From Tritrichomonas musculus (lineage: Eukaryota; Parabasalia; Tritrichomonadida; Tritrichomonadidae), in NCBI GenBank assembly GCA_039105265.1, contig JAPFFF010000017.1:1922001-1986000 (forward strand): a DNA stretch of 64,000 nucleotides, written 5' to 3'. Shown here piece after piece: positions 49,713-60,000 of the stretch. The notes below the pieces were generated by a model. The model was not told the origin of the DNA, made no database searches, and saw only the letters and a program-made list of their open reading frames with translations. The position numbers and the translations under genes were made by a program. Each line of letters opens with the position of its first letter. Position 1 is the stretch's first letter.

Positions 49713-50453
49713 TTACTGATTTGAGAAGATTCTTTGAATAGAAGGGAGAGGCTGCTTTAAAGATTCATACAAAGCTACACAAATTTTTTCTTTTTGTTCG
49801 AGGTCTTTTAATTCTGCATCAACTACACGAATTTGATGAATTGTGCTTTCTAATTGCGATGAAATGTGTTCTGCAGTTGAATCCAAATTCTTCCTTCTTT
49901 GCTCTAAGTTAGATTCTTTTGAATCAAATTCAATTCTTGTTTTTTCAATTTGCTTTTTAAGATCTGATGTACTATTTCTTAGAATTTTAATACGAAAATT
50001 ATACTGTTCAATATCTGAATTTAGAGTTTCAATTTTTGAATTAGTTTCTTCTGTTTCTTTTTCTTGATCATGACTTTCGATCATCATTACTTTTTCCCTT
50101 TGCTCTTTTATTTGATTTTGAAGAATCTTCAGTTGCTTTTTTGCTTTATTCATTCTTTCTGAATGATTTGTTTCTATCGTTTTTCTTTCTGAATTAATAT
50201 TTGTTCTTACATTCTCAGCTTTTTGCGCTACACGATCCATTTGGGCAGAATGACGAGAAATCATAGTTTCAAGTTGTGACAAAAATAAATCTGTTGATCT
50301 AACTTTTGGAATTTGCTCTTTTTCTTCTATTTTATCTTTGACCATTAAAATTAAAGCAGAATAATAAAGTTTTTTTGATTTTTCTAAGTTTTCTGAAAAA
50401 GAAACTTGCTGATAGGGAAAATCAACTCGTGGCTTTGATAATCTTCTCATCAT
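49713..50453 (-). CDS. Coiled-coil protein, 246 residues
   Basis: ATG at 50451-50453 (MMRRLSKPRVDFPYQQVSF). Residues 1-60 include a short globular-looking helical start (LEKSKKLYYSALILMVKDKI); residues 65-235 are an almost uninterrupted coiled coil with hydrophobic heptads (MNKAKKQLKILQNQIKEQRE; IEQYNFRIKILRNSTSDLKK). No named family recognised. The size and design suit a structural or kinetochore/basal-body-type component, which is speculation. An initiator-like TCATA lies about 30 bases upstream on the minus strand. A 4.9-kb MULE is inserted some 380 bases upstream of its start. Confidence 0.75.
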   Translation of the reverse strand: MMRRLSKPRVDFPYQQVSFSENLEKSKKLYYSALILMVKDKIEEKEQIPKVRSTDLFLSQLETMISRHSAQMDRVAQKAENVRTNINSERKTIETNHSERMNKAKKQLKILQNQIKEQREKVMMIESHDQEKETEETNSKIETLNSDIEQYNFRIKILRNSTSDLKKQIEKTRIEFDSKESNLEQRRKNLDSTAEHISSQLESTIHQIRVVDAELKDLEQKEKICVALYESLKQPLPSIQRIFSNQ

Positions 50454-51165
50454 TTTACAACTGTTAATAAACGTACAAAATTATGACCAAATATAAATTT
50501 AATAACAATATCTTGTAAAAATTAAAATATATTCATTTCAAACTATTTCAAATTAAAAATCATCATTAATTTCCTAATCATTTATATTATTTTGTATATA
50601 TGATTGAATAACAATTAAGTTTCTTTTTTATTTTCTTAGAAATACTTATTCTAAAGATTTCTGTAATTTAAAACTATTGAAAAATTAAATTTTCAATATT
50701 TTTTTTTATTTCCCAATTATATTATATTAATTTTGATTTTATTATAGCCAAAAATTACTTTTTAAAGAAACAAATAAATAATTCTTCAGTATGCAATTTC
50801 CTTTTTGATAAATGGATTTCATCCTTTTTATATTTTGGCATAGGAATCGGGGTCTATTAAAATCGGCACGAAATATTTTACAACAAGAAACTTTTTGAAA
50901 GATCCGACCAGGTAAAAATTTTACCACTTTTTGAGAGAAAAAGTTCTATCGTTGAGATGAACTTTTTGAGAGATTGAAATAAAACGGTTATAAAGGTGAA
51001 TTATCTATTATATGAAAAAAGGCGCCCTTTTGTTTTGAAATTGGTATCGCATCAGAGCAAATGTATTATTGATTGATTCCGCTGCTGATTCCACCAGCAG
51101 ATTGTTTGTGATCGACGCAAAATAAGGAACCATTTTTAATTATAAATTGCCAGATGCGATATTAA

Positions 51166-51840
51166 AATATCATTTACACGTAAACAGCAAGAAGGTAACC
51201 TCAATAAGGAAACTCAAAGCACGAACTAATAACAACACATTCCTCACTAAACGATCTCATAGTAATTGCTCAAAATCTCTGATTTTACACAAATGTTGTA
51301 AATATCATTTACACGTAAACAGCAAGAAGGTAACCTCAATAAGGAAACTCAAAGCACGAACTAATAACAACACATTCCTCACTAAACGATCTCATAGTAA
51401 TTGCTCAAAATCTCTGATTTTACACAAATGTTGTAAATATCATTTACACGTAAACAGCAAGAAGGTAACCTCAATAAGGAAACTCAAAGCACGAACTAAT
51501 AACAACACATTCCTCACTAAACGATCTCATAGTAATTGCTCAAAATCTCTGATTTTACACAAATGTTGTAAATATCATTTACACGTAAACAGCAAGAAGG
51601 TAACCTCAATAAGGAAACTCAAAGCACGAACTAATAACAACACATTCCTCACTAAACGATCTCATAGTAATTGCTCAAAATCTCTGATTTTACACAAATG
51701 TTGTAAATATCATTTACACGTAAACAGCAAGAAGGTAACCTCAATAAGGAAACTCAAAGCACGAACTAATAACAACACATTCCTCACTAAACGATCTCAT
51801 AGTAATTGCTCAAAATCTCTGATTTTACACAAATGTTGTA
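51166..51840 (+). repeat. 135-bp tandem array in left inverted repeat, 5 units
   Basis: Five units, each starting AATATCATTTACACGTAAAC and apparently identical, at 51166, 51301, 51436, 51571 and 51706, with a 20-base partial sixth. Because 135 is a multiple of three, one frame stays open across the array (a 45-residue repeat containing HLHVNSKKVTSIRKLKAR), but it has no Met and would need a TTG start at 51147, so I do not call it a gene. Confidence 0.95.
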
Positions 51841-51935
51841 AATATCATTTACACGTAAACAACAATAATAAAATACGACAAATAATTCTTTATTTTAATC
51901 TTTATTTTTTTTAAAAATAATTTAACTTTTAATGA

Positions 51936-54014
51936 TTATATGTTTACTTTCTTATTTCCATCTGATATTATCTTTGTCCACAATTTAACCTGAAACAAAG
52001 CCAAATATTCATCAATATTATATGTCTCTTCTACAGGCATTAATTCTCGCTGTACTGCTAATGCAATGACTGTAATATTTAAATTATTTTTCGCAATAAT
52101 TTCTGAAAGTTGGTATGTTGTATTATCAATTATAGTTGTCATACTATCAGAATAATTTTTTCCATCCAAACAAATGCCAATTTGGAAATTGTTATTGTTA
52201 TTGTCATTATTATCATTATTTCCTTCAGTTGACTTTTTTCTTTTTCTAAAAGTTAATTCAGTTTTAATATCGAATTCTAGTAATTGGTCATATTTTATAT
52301 CATGAGAATCAAACTTTATATCAAATTCTTCCATTTGATGTATGTAATTTTGATCTTTCCAATAATCATTTAAAATGCAATGTACGCATGGAATATTAAC
52401 ACAGTATAAATAATAATAATAATAATATTGACGGCATAAACAAACTTTTTGAGAATAATTTGATTTAAGATTAGGATTTTTTGAAATTTCTTTATATGCT
52501 TTATCTTTAAACTTATTTAAGTGAGTTTTTACATTCAAATGTGCACTAGAATTGGTTCTTAACGTACGATCCATAATATATTTTATAATGTACGCAAGTC
52601 GTAGCGGTAAAGAAAGTCGAGTTGCTTTAAAAATACCGTTTAATTGTTTATGAAACGATTCTACGTGATTTGTTGTGGTTGGTATTCCATAGACACTTCG
52701 CTTGAAATATGGAGAATATTCTTTTTTTACTTCGACATAATTTCCGTTCACATCAACACCTAAGACTTTGCTTACTTTTTCAAATCTTGCATCATCTTTA
52801 TTTTCTTGTAAATTATATAATAACTGAAAAGTTTGGTAATATCTATTAAAATGTTTAGACCACTCAAAGCCTGAAAAAGTGAATAATATATCTGAAAATA
52901 AAAGACCGAGTAATGAATTGGCACCGATTGACCGAATCAAATGAACTAAACAATAATAAAAATCTAAATCATAATTTTTCGCTAATTTTTGAAATGCTTT
53001 ATGTTCATCACTTAAATATTTTTTATTTTTGAATTTAAGAAAAAGTGAATTTTCTTCAGAATTTTCATAAAATTCATCTAACTTTTTGAGAGATTCAAAA
53101 AAAATACTATATAATGACGTTTTCTCAGAAGGTGAAATTAAAATTGCTAGTGGAATCCCAGTATTTCGGAAAATAAGATGAGGAACACAAATAGCATATG
53201 GTGCCAGAGCTCGAAAAGTGGCGTCAAGTTCAATTGTGGTTGCTTGTTCAAATTGATGAGATTTTACAATATCTAAAAAATAAGGTGAAAACCAAGAAAA
53301 AATGCCAAATTGATATTGGTTTAAATCAACCTCTTCTGTTGGATGAAATCTGAAAAGAAATCCTCCATAATTTTTCAGAATACTTTCAATTGAATCATCT
53401 GGATTCATTTGCTTGTGCTTTTGCCTTTTAATAGTTTTGCAATTAAATGGAGCTATTGTGTAAAATATTGTTGCAGTAATCGGATTTTGAATAGATCTAT
53501 CTACAGACTGATTATTGTAAAAATCAGATAATTCTTGCATTCCTTTGTTTTTTATTATCTGAAAAGGACTATTCGGATTAGGATTTTTAATAATTATGTT
53601 GCTATAAACATAAACTGTTCTTTCGTTCTTTTTGAATTTCACATTATGTATTTTTTTATATTTAATTGTATTAAATAAATTAATAATTTGTATTGCAAAA
53701 TAGTTACCACTAACTTGGTAATATATTTTAAATAAATTGGTTTGATGCCTTGAAATTAGCATAAAATTTGTAAATATTTGATTATCAATTCTTTTTGGGT
53801 TTTTTAATTTATGTGTTTGTGAAAACGTATATTTATTATTTTTAAATGTGCTCAAAAAATAAAGAACACTAAAATTATCAATGAGAGGTTTTCGATTATC
53901 ATATGGTGGATTTGTCAAATAAATTGGATGATCGCGATGAGAAAATGTTTTTTCAGATAATACATTAGTTGCTGTTCCTAATTGCAGTGATATTTGTCCA
54001 TTTTGATCAAACAT
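51936..54014 (-). CDS. MULE transposase, intact, 692 residues
   Basis: ATG at 54012-54014. The catalytic DDE triad of Mutator-like transposases is visible: D264 in TIELDATFRALAPYAI, D336 in KYLSDEHKAFQKLAK and E452 in TTTNHVESFHKQLNG. The Cys-His motif between the second Asp and Glu, YYCLVHLIRSIG (about 352-363), is also characteristic. A SWIM-like zinc finger follows near 518-545 (CLCRQ, then CVNIPCVHCIL). N-terminal residues 1-200 have no recognised DNA-binding fold. A Tyr run and an Asp/Asn run lie in the C-terminal third. The protein cuts and pastes the surrounding element by binding its inverted repeats; the 135-bp repeated units are plausible binding arrays. Its frame is unbroken. Confidence 0.9.
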   Translation of the reverse strand: MFDQNGQISLQLGTATNVLSEKTFSHRDHPIYLTNPPYDNRKPLIDNFSVLYFLSTFKNNKYTFSQTHKLKNPKRIDNQIFTNFMLISRHQTNLFKIYYQVSGNYFAIQIINLFNTIKYKKIHNVKFKKNERTVYVYSNIIIKNPNPNSPFQIIKNKGMQELSDFYNNQSVDRSIQNPITATIFYTIAPFNCKTIKRQKHKQMNPDDSIESILKNYGGFLFRFHPTEEVDLNQYQFGIFSWFSPYFLDIVKSHQFEQATTIELDATFRALAPYAICVPHLIFRNTGIPLAILISPSEKTSLYSIFFESLKKLDEFYENSEENSLFLKFKNKKYLSDEHKAFQKLAKNYDLDFYYCLVHLIRSIGANSLLGLLFSDILFTFSGFEWSKHFNRYYQTFQLLYNLQENKDDARFEKVSKVLGVDVNGNYVEVKKEYSPYFKRSVYGIPTTTNHVESFHKQLNGIFKATRLSLPLRLAYIIKYIMDRTLRTNSSAHLNVKTHLNKFKDKAYKEISKNPNLKSNYSQKVCLCRQYYYYYYLYCVNIPCVHCILNDYWKDQNYIHQMEEFDIKFDSHDIKYDQLLEFDIKTELTFRKRKKSTEGNNDNNDNNNNNFQIGICLDGKNYSDSMTTIIDNTTYQLSEIIAKNNLNITVIALAVQRELMPVEETYNIDEYLALFQVKLWTKIISDGNKKVNI

Positions 54015-54183
54015 TATAATTGTTTGTAAAAAAGAAAAGTAAACGATAATTTTGATTGAAACTTTTTAAATAGTTTATTAATTTTTTTGTAAAAGTGTAT
54101 TTAGAAATGATTAAATATGAACAATGTTAACTATATAATTATTAAAAATAATATTTAAATAATATTATTGAAAAAAAAAAAAA

Positions 54184-55398
54184 TTTACAACATTTGTGTA
54201 AAATCAGAGATTTTGAGCAATTACTATGAGATCGTTTAGTGAGGAATGTGCTGTTATTAGTTCGTGCTTTGAGTTTCCTTATTGAGGTTACCTTCTTGCT
54301 GTTTACGTGTAAATGATATTTACAACATTTGTGTAAAATCAGAGATTTTGAGCAATTACTATGAGATCGTTTAGTGAGGAATGTGTTGTTATTAGTTCGT
54401 GCTTTGAGTTTCCTTATTGAGGTTACCTTCTTGCTGTTTACGTGTAAATGATATTTACAACATTTGTGTAAAATCAGAGATTTTGAGCAATTACTATGAG
54501 ATCGTTTAGTGAGGAATGTGTTGTTATTAGTTCGTGCTTTGAGTTTCCTTATTGAGGTTACCTTCTTGCTGTTTACGTGTAAATGATATTTACAACATTT
54601 GTGTAAAATCAGAGATTTTGAGCAATTACTATGAGATCGTTTAGTGGGGAATGTGTTGTTATTAGTTCATGCTTTGAGTTTCCTTATTGAGGTTACCTTC
54701 TTGCTGTTTACGTGTAAATGATATTTACAACATTTGTGTAAAATCAGAGATTTTGAGCAATTACTATGAGATCGTTTAGTGAGGAATGTGTTGTTATTAG
54801 TTCGTGCTTTGAGTTTCCTTATTGAGGTTACCTTCTTGCTGTTTACGTGTAAATGATATTTACAACATTTGTGTAAAATCAGAGATTTTGAGCAATTACT
54901 ATGAGATCGTTTAGTGAGGAATGTGCTGTTATTAGTTCGTGCTTTGAGTTTCCTTATTGAGGTTACCTTCTTGCTGTTTACGTGTAAATGATATTTACAA
55001 CATTTGTGTAAAATCAGAGATTTTGAGCAATTACTATGAGATCGTTTAGTGAGGAATGTGTTGTTATTAGTTCGTGCTTTGAGTTTCCTTATTGAGGTTA
55101 CCTTCTTGCTGTTTACGTGTAAATGATATTTACAACATTTGTGTAAAATCAGAGATTTTGAGCAATTACTATGAGATCGTTTAGTGAGGAATGTGTTGTT
55201 ATTAGTTCGTGCTTTGAGTTTCCTTATTGAGGTTACCTTCTTGCTGTTTACGTGTAAATGATATTTACAACATTTGTGTAAAATCAGAGATTTTGAGCAA
55301 TTACTATGAGATCGTTTAGTGAGGAATGTGTTGTTATTAGTTCGTGCTTTGAGTTTCCTTATTGAGGTTACCTTCTTGCTGTTTACGTGTAAATGATA
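54184..55398 (-). repeat. 135-bp tandem array in right inverted repeat, 9 units
   Basis: Nine units in reverse orientation (54184 to 55398). Units 1 and 6 from the left share a C variant (GTGCTGTTATT instead of GTGTTGTTATT), and unit 4 has two private changes, one of which puts a TGA in the frame that is otherwise open. Shared variants at spacing five units suggest block duplication of five units, the size of the left array. Confidence 0.95.
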
Positions 55399-55759
55399 TT
55401 TTAATATCGCATCTGGCAATTTATAATTAAAAATGGTTCCTTATTTTGCGTCGATCACAAACAATCTGCTGGTGGAATCAGCAGCGGAATCAATCAATAA
55501 TACATTTGCTCTGATGCGATACCAATTTCAAAACAAAAGGGCGCCTTTTTTCATATAATAGATAATTCACCTTTATAACCGTTTTATTTCAATCTCTCAA
55601 AAAGTTCATCTCAACGATAGAACTTTTTCTCTCAAAAAGTGGTAAAATTTTTACCTGGTCGGATCTTTCAAAAAGTTTCTTGTTGTAAAATATTTCGTGC
55701 CGATTTTAATAGACCCCGATTCTTCTGCCTTATATTTTCATTAAACTTTTTGATAGAAA

Positions 55760-55764
55760 TCATA
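55760..55764 (+). promoter_or_regulatory. Initiator-like element of the 140-residue gene
   Basis: TCATA, 30 bases before the ATG at 55794 and only 22 bases downstream of the MULE target duplication. If real, the MULE sits immediately upstream of this core promoter. Confidence 0.4.
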
Positions 55765-55793
55765 ATATTAGGCAAACTACAAGTAGTGATAAC

Positions 55794-56216
55794 ATGAAGG
55801 TTAAAACAATTAAGCTCATAAACAATCAGCATAACTTAGTTCATTACCATCAATATTACGAATTTGAAACGATAGGAGACATCAAAAAAGGACTTTTAAA
55901 GAAATACAAAAATTTTCTTTCAGAACTTTTCCCAAATCAAGAAGCAATCACAATTTACTTTGACAAGCAGAATGATGATTCCAAACAGCTTGTTAATCCG
56001 CAAAATAATGTATCTGTCAATTTTCAATTTAAAAGAGAAAAAGAAGACGAAAAAAACATTCAAAACAATCAAAAAAATAAAAACAATCAAAACAAGGAAA
56101 TCAATGAAAATAAAAAAAATAATGAAAATAAAATAAATAATAATGCAACCAACCAAAAAACCGAAGGTAGATTGATAGATTCATTGGCTGAATATGACTT
56201 GTCCGACTTGAAATAA
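55794..56216 (+). CDS. Small protein of unknown function, 140 residues
   Basis: ATG at 55794, MKVKTIKLINNQHNLVHYHQ. Residues 1-80 look like a small alpha/beta domain (FETIGDIKKGLLKKYKNFL; EAITIYFDK; NVSVNFQFKRE), with a beta-grasp or ubiquitin-like order of strands and one helix, though I cannot assign it. Residues 85-125 are an Asn/Lys/Glu low-complexity spacer, and the C-terminus ends in an acidic helix RLIDSLAEYDLSDLK. The MULE target duplication ends 55 bases upstream of the ATG, so the original upstream promoter has been displaced by 4.9 kb. Confidence 0.65.
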   Translation: MKVKTIKLINNQHNLVHYHQYYEFETIGDIKKGLLKKYKNFLSELFPNQEAITIYFDKQNDDSKQLVNPQNNVSVNFQFKREKEDEKNIQNNQKNKNNQNKEINENKKNNENKINNNATNQKTEGRLIDSLAEYDLSDLK

Positions 56217-57081
56217 TCTAAATTTGTCGCCAATTTAATTTTATTAATTTATTTATGATAATTTTTTTTAAAATATTTTTTTCTCACTTATTTGTAATCT
56301 TTATAACATTTAAAGCAGATTATTTACTACTCATAATTTTCTTTATGATTATTGATAGGCGATAAACATAATTTTTATTTCAAAATATCATAAAAATTGA
56401 AATTATAAGATTTGATAATTGAATTAAAACATCCAATCACTAAAAAATATTCATTAGTGATTGCACAAATCGAAAATTTTCTTATTAAAAGATTTTTTTA
56501 TTTATTATTTTTTAATCACGAAATTTTATCTTTTGTAAATTATAGTGTACTGAACGATGAAAACAGATCATTTGCTTTTTTGGCTTTATTATCTATAGTT
56601 TTGGGTTCATTTTTTTTTTAACAAAACATTTGTATATCTCATTAATTCAATTTTTTTTTTTTTTTTGAAATTTACAATTCGTTTACGTTCACATATTCTA
56701 TACTAATATACTAATATTTTAAAAAATAGAAATAAAGATAATTATATTTATAAATTTTAATTAAAATATTAATATTTTATATAGTTTTTAAATTAAAAAA
56801 AATTAGAAAAATGATCAGATAAATATAATCAAGAAAATCGGTTTTTTTGCTTATATAAAACTTTTTTAAGAGAAGTTTTTTATAATTGGCGATTATATTT
56901 TCAATAGATACATATTTCAAAAAATATTTTCAGAATTGCACAATTTTTCATTATTTTATTGTTGTATACAAGACTAATACATCATTTTTATTTTATATTT
57001 TTCTTGAAAACAAATGGTTGAAATTCAATTTTTCAGAATAACGTTTTTCTTAATAATAAAAAAAAAAATTATAATTTAACA
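56217..57081. other. Intergenic region, 865 bp
   Basis: AT-rich, with a T run at 56651-56668. A 69-codon frame at 56412-56621 lacks an ATG start and is hydrophobic noise. No other feature seen. Confidence 0.5.
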
Positions 57082-60000
57082 ATGAAAACTTTTTTACCAA
57101 ATACTAAAATTAAATCATCACCTTTTGTATCATTACCATTATCGTCATTGCCATCAAAGGGACCTTTCCCTCGTCCATTTGTTCCAAAGCCTGCAAATAT
57201 AAATTTAGCAAACATAAGTAATTCTTCAAATACTCGCTCGAGTACAAATTTTAATCAACTAAATAATAAGCCAACTTCTCCATTACAAGCAAGTGGCTCT
57301 CGATTAACTCCTCTTGAGCTTTCTACATGTTCAAATAATTCTTATGATCAGCAAGTAACGAAAGCTCAATTCTCAAATGGCCTAGACATAAAAAATCCAG
57401 CCAAAAAGCAAGCAAAAGCAAATGGAAATATTAAACCTCAATTAAGTATGGCAACAGCATTTCATCATAACCCATTTCTAAATGCCAATTTAACAAATAA
57501 ATCAGGCTTTTTTTCTAAACAATATTTTCTCTTAAAAGGCCAAAAAATGATTTTAGAACGATCATACGATAAAATCAATGAATATATCAACCAAATAGAT
57601 AAATATAAATCATTAATCGGCAATTCACACTTTAGATTGAATTCAAACTCACTAGATACGTACTCAAAGATGAATGATATTTTAAATTCTTTATCAAAGA
57701 TATTAGGTAATTGGAATACAACAACGTATGCCACAATTTTTAAAGACCTTTCAGACAAAACTGATATATTACAATCGTTCTTAACAAAACTAAACTCAAT
57801 CGAAGAATATTTAAATTCTGAATCGACATATCACTCAATCACTACTTCAAAATCTCTCAGTATGAATTTAAGCACGAACCATTTCCAAAATTCTTTGAGC
57901 AATTTTAACAAAAATTCTAGTAACAATGTCGAATTTCCTCAAATAATTATTCATGACGTTCAAAAAATAGTTTCAAGTGTTTTATCTGGCATTATAACGA
58001 TATCACGTGTTCGTGCAGCTATTTGCTTTTCAATGAAAAGGGAAAAATCCCAAAGAAACACAAATACTATTAAAACAACACCAATTGGTGATTTTACTGA
58101 AAGTTTTCTTGGGGAAGAGAATGATAACTCCAGACAGAATGAACATGGACAGAAAGAACTTATTAGTGAGATTCAAAAAATTGATAAAAATGAAGAGAAT
58201 TTTATATGCAGAATATGCGAAGAAGTTGTACCACTTGACTTAATTGAAGAACATTCAGCATTATGCATTAAAGCTCACCAAAGCCAGTATCATTTCTATC
58301 TTTGCGGAGAAAGGTTGAAAAAAGTTAGGAAATTTATTGAGGAAAAGGTTTTATCAGTCAACTGGCCAGCTGATCAAGATTTTGCAACAAGTGTTGCTTT
58401 TCCGGTAATTTTTTATTATTCTTTAATTGGCATTGCTATTGATGTTCAAAACGCTGATTGTGATGCAAACTCTCAATTGGAAACAATCATTCACGAATTA
58501 TCTGACTGGGAGATTCCAGAAGCTGAAAGTAAAAACTTTAAGCTTTATATAGCAGGAAGGCAACTTGTTAATAAAAAACTTAAATTTTTCAATGAAATAG
58601 CTAACGCAGCAAAGAAAATTTCAACAACAACCAGACGACATCGAGCTTCAACAACAGGAGGTTTCTTAACGAATCTCTCAGACTTCGAGTTTATTGCGAG
58701 AATATCTAGCGGCGCCTACGCTCGAGTTTTCTTATCTAGAAAAAGCAGAACAGGTGATTTATTTGCAGTCAAAGTCATCAAAAGGGAATATATGTCACAG
58801 AAGAACCAAATAAAAGCTGTATCTGCGGAAAGAGATATTATGAAACGACTGAATTCTCCATTTATTGTTAATTTCTGTATGTACTTTTTGAGTCAATTAT
58901 TTTAATTATATGCAAATCATAATTTCTTATTTTTATTTTGCATTCATTTTCTATGAATTAGAATTAAATGTGAAATTAAAAAATAAGAATATTTGCATGT
59001 AATTAAAATATTTTGACTTTTTTTTTTTAATCTTTTCTAACATTTTAGATTATTCTTTTATTGAGAAAAATAATTTATATCTTGTTATGGAATATATGCC
59101 TGGAGGAGATATATATTCTCTTTTACAATCAGTTGGCAGTCTTAGTGAAGAAAACACCAGAACTTATACAATTCAACTTGTTAAAGCACTTGAATTTCTT
59201 CGCAATAATGGAATTGTTCACAGAGATTTGAAACCAGATAATATTCTTATTAATTCACAAGGATTTATCAAACTTGCAGACTTTGGCCTTTCATATTTTG
59301 GTGTTGCAGGCCAGCACCTTTCTACAAATGCATCACCAACATTTACACAGGCAAATGATAATCTACCTTCAGCAACAAATTATTGTAGCCTAACAGAACT
59401 TTCAGCACGCGATCCATTCGATCAAGATCTTTTTAGTGCAAATCAATCTCCAGATACAGAAGCTGTTGGAACACCTGATTATATGTCTCCTGAAGTTGTT
59501 ATGTCAAAGAAACATACATTCACTGCTGATTACTGGTCATTAGGAACAATAGTTTTTGAAATGCTGAGTGGAACTCCACCTTTTCATGGAGATGATGAAT
59601 CTGATACATTCCAAAGAATAATTCTTGGACAAATTTCATGGGATGATTATTTTAAAGTTGATCAAGGAAGAGATAACGGTAATGATGAAGAAGAGGAAGA
59701 TGATATAACCTATATTTCTCCTCAAGCTTTAGATTTTATGCAAAAGCTACTTGTCGTCAATCCAGAAAAAAGACTTGGCGCTTCTGATTTTCACGAAATC
59801 ATGAATCATCCATGGTTTAAAAATGTTAATTGGGATGATGTAAGCAATCTTCCTCCTGTTTTTACACCAAACACATCACGTATTGAATCATACAAAGACT
59901 ATTTCCAAGATAGATCATATCATTTCCAAAATGATGATGAAAGCGATATTATTGAAGATATTAGTCTTGCAAAGAAAATTGATTCAGAACTATTTCCAAA

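Larger units (their letters stand above)
50837..55729 (-). mobile_element. Complete MULE transposon, 4893 bp, with tandem arrays inside its inverted repeats
   Basis: Exact 9-bp target duplication TTATATTTT at 50828-50836 and 55730-55738, the classic Mutator length. Ends read GGCATAGGAATCGGGGTC and GGCAGAAGAATCGGGGTC. The inverted repeats have a unique outer part of about 330 bp (50837-51165 and 55399-55729, near identical) followed inward by a 135-bp tandem array: five units on the left, nine on the right. An intact 692-residue transposase gene fills the centre. The intact gene, intact duplication and near-identical arms suggest a recent insertion and a potentially active element. Confidence 0.95.

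Noticed and set aside
54667-55419. 250-codon frame in the right array of the MULE
   Set aside because: It has no ATG, starts at a TTG mirrored in the left arm, and ends at a unit-specific TGA; best read as non-coding inverted repeat.
56412-56621. 69-codon hydrophobic frame downstream of the 140-residue gene
   Set aside because: Begins with TTG rather than ATG and has no recognisable signal or domain.
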